Below are positions 1 through 5,048 of a stretch of 5,817 nt of DNA, in pieces (positions within the stretch are counted from its first letter, which is position 1; each line of letters opens with the position of its first letter). Position numbers and translations under genes: made by a program. The stretch spans positions 1 to 5,817 of the forward strand of contig CALMJN010000326.1 of NCBI GenBank assembly GCA_937864385.1, written 5' to 3'. Origin of the DNA: an uncultured Methanosarcinales archaeon (GTDB lineage: Archaea; Halobacteriota; Methanosarcinia; Methanotrichales; Methanotrichaceae). Under the pieces are notes generated by a model. The model did no database searches. It saw nothing but the letters and a program-made list of their open reading frames with translations, and was not told the DNA's origin.

Positions 1-284
1 AAATACTGATCCGCCTCCGGCGGGAGCCCAGCAGCGATGAGGACTCCCGCGGGCTCTGCCCCCATGGCAGCAATATCGCTCAGGTTGACTGCTACCGCCA
101 TCCAGCCCATCTGCCAGGGATTCATGATCTCCGGAAAGTCGGTCTGGCGGTGCAGCATATCGGTTGTCGCCACCAGGTAGCGCTCTCCTGCCTCGATCAG
201 GGCGCAGTCGTCATTCTCCACCCCACCCAGGATCTCCGATATGCGCCGGATCAGATCCCTCTCTTTTATAGCTCCTCCCGACAT
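1..284 (-). CDS. thiL: Thiamine-monophosphate kinase, N-terminal part (runs off the window start)
   Basis: ThiL uses ATP to phosphorylate thiamine monophosphate to thiamine diphosphate, the last step of cofactor synthesis, in the cytoplasm. The 94 visible codons, read from ATG 284-282, show the family's N-terminal signatures: NDDCA at residues 24-28, TTDML at 40-44 followed by HRQTDFP (45-51), and AVNLSDIAAMGAEP (65-78). The paired aspartates and the NLSDIAAMGA segment are the metal and nucleotide binding region of the PurM/AIR-synthase-like fold. The start is supported by AGAGGT about 9 nt upstream; the nearby in-frame codons offer no better start. The C-terminal two thirds lie outside the window. 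HypE and SelD belong to the same superfamily, but the TTDML...TDFP...NLSDIAAMGA combination fits ThiL best. The gene is divergent from the NosD-chagasin gene across a 68-bp spacer. Confidence 0.93.
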   Translation of the reverse strand, partial: MSGGAIKERDLIRRISEILGGVENDDCALIEAGERYLVATTDMLHRQTDFPEIMNPWQMGWMAVAVNLSDIAAMGAEPAGVLIAAGLPPEADQY

Positions 285-335
285 AATCGCCGACCTCTGG
301 CCCAGATGAAAGGAAAAGTCTATCCCCTGGCAGGC

Positions 336-346
336 CAATATAAAAC
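336..346 (-). promoter_or_regulatory. TATA-like element for thiL
   Basis: Read on the minus strand, the sequence is TTTTATATT (345 to 337), close to the archaeal TATA consensus TTTATATA. A start site about 27 nt downstream would fall near 314, giving a leader of about 30 nt before the ATG at 284, which is a sensible distance. No clear purine-rich BRE precedes it. The same bases read as TATAAAA on the plus strand, but for the plus gene they lie too close to its ATG (353) to work. Assignment is by pattern and spacing only. Confidence 0.45.
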
Positions 347-352
347 CCTGGC

Positions 353-1312
353 ATGCCCGATTACAAAAGACTATCCATCTTTAATTCCTTCCCCGTCCTC
401 GCCGCCCTGCTATTAATGATGCTCATGCTTGCTTTGCCCGGCCTGGCTGAGATCCGGGTCTGCCCGGAGGGCTGCGACTACAGCGATCTGGAGCAGGCCC
501 TGAACGCCTCGGCCCGGGATGAAACCATAACCGTTTGCAGCGGCGTATACAGCCATCCGATGATAGTGGCCGAGAAAGTAAAGCTGCATGGCCTGGACAC
601 CGGCCAGGGAAAGCCCGCCCTCATCCCCCAGGAGGGGCGGGCAGTACTGGCCGCGTCCGGGGCGACTTTGAGCGGCTTCAGGTTCCCAAAAGCAGAGGCC
701 TCTGGCAATAAGCCAGCTCAGAATTGCACATTGGAGGTGATACTGCCGGCCAGCATCTTCTTCAATGAGTTTTGGGGAAAGGGCAGCGTCTGTCCGGAGG
801 ATGCTGCATCCTGGAACTCGAGCCAGAAGATCAACTACCAGTTCGGCAGCCGAGTTCTCAGAGGCTATCTGGGCAATTACTGGGCCGATTACATCGGATC
901 GGATGAGGATGGAGACGGAATTGGAGACCAGCCCGTATTCCTCAACGAAAAAAATATAGACTATCATCCCCTGATGTATCCTGTGGACAATTATAGGATA
1001 CCTGAGGAGAAGGAGACTGAGACGGAGCTCATAAAGGCAAGGGTGGGTGAGCCCTTTACCTTAGCCCTTCCCTCCAATCCCACCACCGGATATACCTGGA
1101 CCATGGATTATGATAATGTCCTGCTCAGGGCGGAGGACGCAGAGTTCCAGCCGTCCGCCTCAAATTCCATTCGCTTGGGGGCGGGAGGCACTTTTGTATT
1201 CGCATTCACTCCCCTCCTCAAGGGCAAGACCACCATTCGCTTCGTCTACAAGCGCCCCTGGGAGAACATCGTGGCCGACACCAGAGCATTTCATGTGGAG
1301 ATAACCGCCTGA
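353..1312 (+). CDS. Secreted NosD-like beta-helix remnant fused to a chagasin-family protease inhibitor domain
   Basis: A 319-residue exported protein. Residues 1-32 form a signal peptide: basic KR at 5-6, a hydrophobic core at about 13-31, and likely cleavage near LA-E (31-33). Residues 33-110 resemble the first rungs of a NosD/pectate-lyase-type beta-helix (RVCPEGCDYSDLEQAL, then TVCSGVYS). Residues 130-210 are the terminal block seen in Methanosarcinales NosD proteins: SWNSSQKINY, LGNYWADYIGSDEDGDGIGD from 174, then DYHPLMYP. The acidic DEDGDGIGD run may bind calcium. After an acidic linker (EEKETETE), residues 228-319 carry the three chagasin (inhibitor I42) loops: NPTTGYTW at 242, GAGG at 276-279 and RPWE at 301-304. 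Chagasins block papain-type cysteine proteases. The many middle beta-helix repeats are absent. ATG 353 directly follows an in-frame stop (341-343), so this start is nearly forced, although no good ribosome binding site precedes it. The target protease is unknown. Confidence 0.85.
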   Translation: MPDYKRLSIFNSFPVLAALLLMMLMLALPGLAEIRVCPEGCDYSDLEQALNASARDETITVCSGVYSHPMIVAEKVKLHGLDTGQGKPALIPQEGRAVLAASGATLSGFRFPKAEASGNKPAQNCTLEVILPASIFFNEFWGKGSVCPEDAASWNSSQKINYQFGSRVLRGYLGNYWADYIGSDEDGDGIGDQPVFLNEKNIDYHPLMYPVDNYRIPEEKETETELIKARVGEPFTLALPSNPTTGYTWTMDYDNVLLRAEDAEFQPSASNSIRLGAGGTFVFAFTPLLKGKTTIRFVYKRPWENIVADTRAFHVEITA

Positions 1313-1356
1313 GACTGAACGGGAATGAGAATATGCCCGGAGGAGATAGGAGGGCT

Positions 1357-1381
1357 TATGCCAAGCTATCTTGCTGGCATA
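1357..1381. repeat. Dyad (7-bp perfect arms, 11-bp loop) beside the PC4 promoter
   Basis: TATGCCA at 1357-1363 is mirrored by TGGCATA at 1375-1381. The right arm runs into the TATA-like element that begins at 1380 and covers the usual BRE position. It could be a repressor operator that hides the factor B site, or a weak hairpin ending transcription of the upstream gene. No T-run follows on the plus strand, which weakens the terminator reading. Seven-base arms can occur by chance, so this is tentative. Confidence 0.35.
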
Positions 1382-1414
1382 TAAAATAAATGGAAGAATT
1401 GAGGGAATGGGAGG
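1380..1414 (+). promoter_or_regulatory. TATA-like element and ribosome binding site for the PC4-like gene
   Basis: TATAAAATAAA at 1380-1390 is the only strongly AT-rich run in the 105-bp spacer. A start site about 27 nt downstream of its centre would be near 1410, only about 8 nt before ATG 1418. A strong ribosome binding site GGGAGG lies at 1409-1414, three bases before the ATG. The two signals are slightly crowded, so the transcript may start a little earlier or come partly from upstream read-through. Confidence 0.5.
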
Positions 1415-1417
1415 ATC

Positions 1418-1624
1418 ATGGCTGAGATTGGAAGGCTGAGGAAGAACGAGACCACCGAGATCGTGGTGCAGAAGACGGAGTATCGGGGAGCGGTGGGAAT
1501 AGACCTCAGGGAGTATGTGACCAGCGAGAGGTATACCGGCTGGTCCAAGAATGGGATTAGAATACCTGTAGAGCAGTGGCCGGACTTTAAATCCATCCTG
1601 GACGGTGTGGATCTGGAGGAGTAA
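1418..1624 (+). CDS. PC4-like transcriptional coactivator / single-stranded DNA-binding protein
   Basis: A 68-residue protein that is essentially one PC4 (p15) domain. This small fold dimerises and binds single-stranded or melted DNA, and in eukaryotes it helps RNA polymerase II; prokaryotic members are proposed to bind ssDNA during transcription, replication or repair. Family features are visible in order: EIVVQKTEYRG (residues 14-24) as the first strands, VGIDLREYVTSE (26-37), and KNGIRIPVEQWPDFKSIL (44-61), the conserved 'K-G-I-x-L/I-P-x-x-x-W' strand and C-terminal helix. ATG 1418 has GGGAGG three bases upstream. The last codons (Leu-Glu-Glu-stop) also provide the GGAGGAG at 1615-1621 that probably serves the next gene. 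In-frame continuity with typical PC4 length suggests a complete gene. Confidence 0.88.
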   Translation: MAEIGRLRKNETTEIVVQKTEYRGAVGIDLREYVTSERYTGWSKNGIRIPVEQWPDFKSILDGVDLEE

Positions 1625-1631
1625 GAAAAGA

Positions 1632-2492
1632 GTGCAGGTGGATCGGACCGGCCAGCTTCCCAGCAGGTTTGAGCCTTTGCCGCAGGATGATAGAGCCGGG
1701 TTTGAAGAAGAGTACAGACAATGGATCAGGCTCATGTCCCTCGATGCCGCCTGTCGGCTGTCCTCCCTTCCTGACTCTGAGCAGAAGAGGCTGCTGGCCT
1801 CTTATCAGGAGATGAAGGGTCCGAAACATGTATTTCGCGAGGCTCCTTCCTGGGAGCGGATAGCAGGCCTGGCTGGCGAGAGAATCAACTCCTTTATCGT
1901 TGTGGAGACAGAGGCGGTAACCTTCTTTCCCTCCGCTGCATTCGCTTTCCATGGAGCGCTGGACTATGCTGTGGCCATGAACCGCCGCCTCTTCTGCAGG
2001 GATAAATGGTATCCCATAATCTCCTTGAACTCCCAATACATCCGTCGCAGCAGCGATCGCATCCTGGCCTTTGCCCTGGAGCATGAGCTGGAGATGAGCC
2101 GCATCTATCAGGAGATGGTCTCTCCTGAAAAGATCATCACCCCCGATCAGAAGAGGGATATAATGCTCTCCGCTCAAAAGACCACAGAGAAGAAGCTGAC
2201 CATAACCCCGGAGGAGCTGAGGGAGGATGACCGGCTGATGCAAGAGCTTGCGCTCTCTTCTCCCCTTCTGCCCAAGCCCTATGCGGAGATGGCTCTGCTC
2301 TGCTATCTGGAGGAGAATCTGCCCCGGCTGGAGGGCTATGGCATAGCAAGCTCCAGCGACGAGGAGGAGGCCTTCGGGAGGGAGCTGGCAGCAGAGTTCT
2401 CTGGCTGGAAGGACTTTACCATACAGACCTACGATCTATTTCTGCGGGAGATGGCGGCAAATATAAGGGACGCCAACCGGGGATACGCCTGA
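1632..2492 (+). CDS. Conserved-looking protein of unknown function with an EHELEM motif
   Basis: I do not recognise this 286-residue protein. The proposed start is GTG 1632, ten bases after GGAGGAG (1615-1621). An in-frame GTG at 1605 would overlap the PC4-like gene and lacks its own binding site; GTG 1638 is also possible. No signal peptide or membrane span is evident, so it is probably cytoplasmic. It is rich in charged helices. A hydrophobic, aromatic core spans about residues 88-135 (FIVVETEAVTFFPS, DKWYPIISLN), followed by LAFALEHELEMSRIYQEM (about 145-162). In that stretch His151 sits among Glu150, Glu152, Glu154 and Glu161 on an apparent helix, which could be a metal site but matches no standard protease HExxH pattern. 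An acidic segment (SSSDEEE) lies near 240-246. Its 7-nt gap from the PC4-like gene suggests co-transcription and a possible link to nucleic-acid metabolism, which is inference only. Confidence 0.75.
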   Translation: MQVDRTGQLPSRFEPLPQDDRAGFEEEYRQWIRLMSLDAACRLSSLPDSEQKRLLASYQEMKGPKHVFREAPSWERIAGLAGERINSFIVVETEAVTFFPSAAFAFHGALDYAVAMNRRLFCRDKWYPIISLNSQYIRRSSDRILAFALEHELEMSRIYQEMVSPEKIITPDQKRDIMLSAQKTTEKKLTITPEELREDDRLMQELALSSPLLPKPYAEMALLCYLEENLPRLEGYGIASSSDEEEAFGRELAAEFSGWKDFTIQTYDLFLREMAANIRDANRGYA

Positions 2493-2510
2493 ATCCGGGC
2501 CGGGGGACAG

Positions 2511-2572
2511 GAAGTATTTAATAGTGATCGCCATCTATTCCCGTTCATTACAATCCTTAAGGAGATTTTAAT
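2511..2572 (+). promoter_or_regulatory. Promoter and ribosome binding site of the aIF2-gamma operon
   Basis: The spacer after the unknown gene has a GC-rich first part and then TATTTAATA at 2514-2522, a good archaeal TATA-like element, preceded by the purine-rich AGGAAG. A start site about 27 nt downstream would be near 2545 and give a leader of about 28 nt. AAGGAG at 2559-2564 stands 8 nt before the TTG at 2573, and this well-placed site is the main reason to accept the non-ATG start. Confidence 0.6.
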
Positions 2573-3868
2573 TTGGCAAAATCCGATATCAAACCCGAAT
2601 CTGGCTCAGATTCCAGTGCCGGGGCAAAAGAGGCTGCCGCCCCCAAGCCGGAGGTAAACATCGGCATGGTGGGCCATGTCGATCACGGCAAGACCACTCT
2701 GGTCAAGGCCCTCTCCGGCATCTGGACCGATCAGCATAGCGAGGAGGTCAAGAGAGGAATCTCCATCCGCCTGGGGTATGCAGACGCCACCTTCCGCAAG
2801 TGTCCCAGCTGCCCGGAGCCGGACGCCTATACCGTAGAGGAGAAATGCCCCCACTGCGGTATGCAGACGCAGTTTTTGCGCACGGTCTCTTTTGTGGACT
2901 CCCCAGGACATGAGACGCTCATGGCCACCATGCTCTGCGGTGCAGCGATCATGGACGGGGCGGTCCTGGTCATATCCGCCAATGAGCCCTGCCCCCAGCC
3001 CCAGTCCAAAGAGCATCTCATGGCTCTCAATATATCCGGCATAGACAAAATTGTGATAGTGCAGAACAAGATAGACCTCATGACCAGAGAGCAGGTGATG
3101 GAGCATTACCAGCAGATCAAGGATTTTGTGAAGGGGACAGTAGCGGAGAATGCGCCCATCATTCCCATATCCGCTCAGCAGAACCTCAATGTGGACCTGG
3201 TGATCCAGGCCATAGAAGAGACCATACCTACCCCTCCCCGCGACACCGAAAAACCGCCGCTCTTAAAGATTGCCCGCTCTTTTGATATAAACCGGCCAGG
3301 TGCCTCTCCCGATTCCCTTAAAGGGGGGGTAATCGGCGGCTCACTGAGCCAGGGTCTGCTCCATGTAGGGGACAAGATTGAGATCTGTCCCGGCAGGCTT
3401 GTGGATTATGAGGGAAGGAAACAGTGGATCCCCATTCAGACCAAGGTAATGACGCTACTGGCCGGAAAGCAGGTTTTGGAGGAGATAGGACCGGGCGGCC
3501 TGATGGGCCTGGGAACCCAGCTTGATCCCATCATGACCAAGAGCGATGCCCTGGTGGGCCAGGTGGCTGGAGAGCCGGGCAAGCTGCCACCGGCCAGAAA
3601 TTCCTTTACCATGAATATGCAGCTTCTGGAGCGGGTGGTGGGAGTCACAGACGAGTCCAGTGTGGAGCCCATTCACTCCAGCGAGCCGCTTATGCTCAAT
3701 GTGGGAACAGCCACAACAGTGGGAGTGGTATCCAGCGCCAGGGAAGGCGGCGTAGTCCAGGTTCAACTGAAAAGGCCGGTCTGTGCCGAGAAAGGAGATC
3801 GGGTAGCAGTCAGCAGGCGCATAGGAGCCAGATGGCGTCTTATCGGTGTCGGAACCATAACCGAGTAG
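2573..3868 (+). CDS. eif2g: Translation initiation factor 2 subunit gamma (aIF2-gamma)
   Basis: The GTPase core of aIF2, which carries initiator Met-tRNA to the small ribosomal subunit. All G motifs are present in the 431 residues: G1 GHVDHGKT (34-41), the switch I region [12 protein letters not shown] (60-71), G3 DSPGH (109-113), G4 NKID (165-168) and G5 SAQ (200-202). A zinc knuckle typical of aIF2-gamma lies between switch I and G3, with Cys77, Cys80, Cys92 and Cys95. Beta-barrel domains II and III follow, including PGLIV-like core strands and the C-terminal [19 protein letters not shown]...WRLIGVG. The start is TTG, chosen because AAGGAG is 8 nt upstream and no ATG, GTG or TTG lies between it and the conserved [13 protein letters not shown]. 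This leaves an unusual Ala/Ser/Glu/Lys-rich extension of about 26 residues before the G domain. It is the first gene of a tightly packed operon; the next ATG comes one base after the stop. Confidence 0.97.
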   Translation: MAKSDIKPESGSDSSAGAKEAAAPKPEVNIGMVGHVDHGKTTLVKALSGIWTDQHSEEVKRGISIRLGYADATFRKCPSCPEPDAYTVEEKCPHCGMQTQFLRTVSFVDSPGHETLMATMLCGAAIMDGAVLVISANEPCPQPQSKEHLMALNISGIDKIVIVQNKIDLMTREQVMEHYQQIKDFVKGTVAENAPIIPISAQQNLNVDLVIQAIEETIPTPPRDTEKPPLLKIARSFDINRPGASPDSLKGGVIGGSLSQGLLHVGDKIEICPGRLVDYEGRKQWIPIQTKVMTLLAGKQVLEEIGPGGLMGLGTQLDPIMTKSDALVGQVAGEPGKLPPARNSFTMNMQLLERVVGVTDESSVEPIHSSEPLMLNVGTATTVGVVSSAREGGVVQVQLKRPVCAEKGDRVAVSRRIGARWRLIGVGTITE

Positions 3869-3869
3869 C

Positions 3870-4277
3870 ATGAAGTCCAGCCCCGATGAAAGCTGTAAGG
3901 TCATCCTGGATACCAATGCCCTGATGGTGCCTGAGCAGTTGGGAGTGGATATCTTCGATGAGCTGCTACGCCTGGGATATTCCAGCTGGCTGGTCCCGGC
4001 GGAAGTGCTGGGAGAGCTGCGGTCCCTCTCCCGCAAGGCAGACAAAGGCAGAGATAAGACCGCGGCCAGGGTAGCGCTTGGCCTGGCCGAGGGCTGCACT
4101 GTAATTGGAAAGGACGATTCAGATGCCGACTCGGCCATAGAAGAGCTGGCACTGGAGACCGGGGCGGCTGTATTCACAAATGATAAAGCTTTAAAGAAAA
4201 GATTATTTAGTAAAGGCATCACCGTAATATACCTGCGCCAGGGGCAGTATCTGGAGACGACGCAAAAGGAGTATTGA
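3870..4277 (+). CDS. PIN-domain protein, FCF1/UTP23-like putative endoribonuclease
   Basis: A 135-residue protein that is a single PIN domain. The four acidic residues expected for the metal-dependent nuclease site are visible: Asp14 in ILDTNALM, Glu49 in PAEVLGELRSL, Asp87 in the DSDADSAI segment, and Asp105 in the C-terminal FTNDKALKKRL motif. The TND-x-x-L-K-x-x-L ending and the placement next to aIF2-gamma and RNA polymerase genes fit the archaeal FCF1/UTP23-like PIN group, whose eukaryotic relatives act in small-subunit rRNA processing. No antitoxin gene is beside it, so a VapC toxin role is unlikely. Activity and substrate are inferred from family, not shown. ATG 3870 is one base after the aIF2-gamma stop, and the TGA overlaps the ATG of the following gene by one base. 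Confidence 0.88.
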   Translation: MKSSPDESCKVILDTNALMVPEQLGVDIFDELLRLGYSSWLVPAEVLGELRSLSRKADKGRDKTAARVALGLAEGCTVIGKDDSDADSAIEELALETGAAVFTNDKALKKRLFSKGITVIYLRQGQYLETTQKEY

Positions 4278-4864
4278 TGTATAAAAAGATGAAGCTGAAG
4301 GGTGTGGCCAGGATAGAGCCGGATCATCTGGGCGACCCCCTGGAAGCGGCAGTGGAGAGATCGCTGCGGGACAAATACGAGGCAGTAGTGGACAAATCCC
4401 TGGGCACCATTGTGGCTGTGCTGGGATCGGACAACATCGGCGAGGGCCGCATCCTGGCGGGAGACGGGTCCATATACTACCAGGTTGATTTCGAGGCCCT
4501 GGTATTCAAGCCGGAGATGCAGGAGATCGTGGAAGGAGAGGTGGTGGAGATAGTCAAGTTCGGGGCTTTCCTCTCCATAGGGCCGTTCGACGGCCTTCTC
4601 CATGTCAGCCAGATCACCAATGAGTATATATCGTATGATGAAAAGAACGCGCGGCTGGTCAGCAAGGAGTCGAACAAATCCCTGGGCGAGGGAGATCGGG
4701 TCCGGGCCAGGATCATTGCCGTGAGCCTGAATGAGAAGGAGCCCCGGGAGAGCAAGATAGGGCTTACCATGAGGCAGACGGGCCTGGGAAGGCTGGAGTG
4801 GCTGGAGGCCGATACTGAGGCCGATACAGCCGAAAAGGAAGATCTAAAGGCAGAGGCGAAATGA
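4277..4864 (+). CDS. rpo7: DNA-directed RNA polymerase subunit Rpo7 (subunit E')
   Basis: Rpo7 pairs with Rpo4 to form the stalk of archaeal RNA polymerase, which binds emerging RNA and aids promoter opening and processivity; it matches eukaryotic RPB7. The 195 residues show the N-terminal RNP-like domain (RIEPDHLGDPLEAAVERSL at 12-30, the GRILAGDGSIYYQVDFEALVFKP region at 57-79) and a C-terminal S1 RNA-binding domain from about 82 (EGEVVEIVKFGAFLSIGPFDGLLHVSQI at 86-113). A short acidic tail (about 177-195) follows the S1 fold. The start chosen is ATG 4277, with AAGGAG at 4266-4271 giving a 5-nt spacer; the in-frame TTG 4274 would leave only 2 nt. The stop shares ATGA with the spt4 start, so the two are probably translationally coupled. 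Confidence 0.96.
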   Translation: MYKKMKLKGVARIEPDHLGDPLEAAVERSLRDKYEAVVDKSLGTIVAVLGSDNIGEGRILAGDGSIYYQVDFEALVFKPEMQEIVEGEVVEIVKFGAFLSIGPFDGLLHVSQITNEYISYDEKNARLVSKESNKSLGEGDRVRARIIAVSLNEKEPRESKIGLTMRQTGLGRLEWLEADTEADTAEKEDLKAEAK

Positions 4865-5046
4865 CAGAGCAGGCATGTCGAGAGTGTCGCAGGATAGTTG
4901 AAGGCCAGGTCTGTCCCATCTGCAACTCAGCCTCTCTGAGCCGAGACTGGAGCGGCTATGTGGTAATAATCGATCCCAAGGAATCGATTATCGCGAGAAG
5001 GCTTGAGATAAATCTGCCCGGCAGATATGCATTGAAGGTGCGTTAG
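4861..5046 (+). CDS. spt4: Transcription elongation factor Spt4 (formerly RNA polymerase subunit E'')
   Basis: A 61-residue zinc protein that binds Spt5 and, as the Spt4/5 clamp, closes the RNA polymerase cleft to increase processivity. The zinc ligands are Cys6, Cys9, Cys18 and Cys21 (CREC at 6-9, CPIC at 18-21), followed by the typical Ser-rich turn, [20 protein letters not shown] (29-48) and the end PGRYALKVR. Length and all four cysteines match the family, so the gene looks intact. It starts in an ATGA overlap with the rpo7 stop, with AGAGG a few bases upstream. The rpo7-spt4 pair is a classic archaeal gene couple. Confidence 0.96.
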   Translation: MTEQACRECRRIVEGQVCPICNSASLSRDWSGYVVIIDPKESIIARRLEINLPGRYALKVR

Positions 5047-5048
5047 AA

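Noticed and set aside
264..271. TTTTATAG as a possible TATA element for the NosD-chagasin gene
   Set aside because: It lies inside the thiL N-terminal coding region, is a weak match, and would give a leader of about 59 nt without a ribosome binding site. Possible but not supported enough to list.
339..345. TATAAAA on the plus strand as promoter for the gene at 353
   Set aside because: A start site about 27 nt downstream would fall inside the coding region, after the only usable ATG. The minus-strand reading toward thiL has sensible spacing.
150..416. An 88-codon plus-strand open frame across the start of the window
   Set aside because: It lies largely antisense to thiL, whose family motifs are clear, and overlaps the NosD-chagasin start. 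It has no recognisable domain or binding site.
1333..1389. Mini-ORFs upstream of the PC4-like gene (ATG 1333, 18 codons; ATG 1358, 8 codons with GGAGGG nearby)
   Set aside because: They end in the TATA-like element and lie upstream of the likely transcript start. They have no recognisable leader-peptide features, and short frames are expected by chance.
3870..4277. PIN gene as a VapC-type toxin of a toxin-antitoxin pair
   Set aside because: No small antitoxin gene is adjacent; the neighbours are aIF2-gamma and Rpo7, and the C-terminal motif and context fit the FCF1/UTP23-like housekeeping group better.
3455..4603. A 382-codon minus-strand open frame
   Set aside because: It runs antisense through aIF2-gamma, the PIN gene and rpo7, all strongly supported by motifs. 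Its translation is compositionally odd and shows no domain; long antisense frames are common in GC-rich coding DNA.
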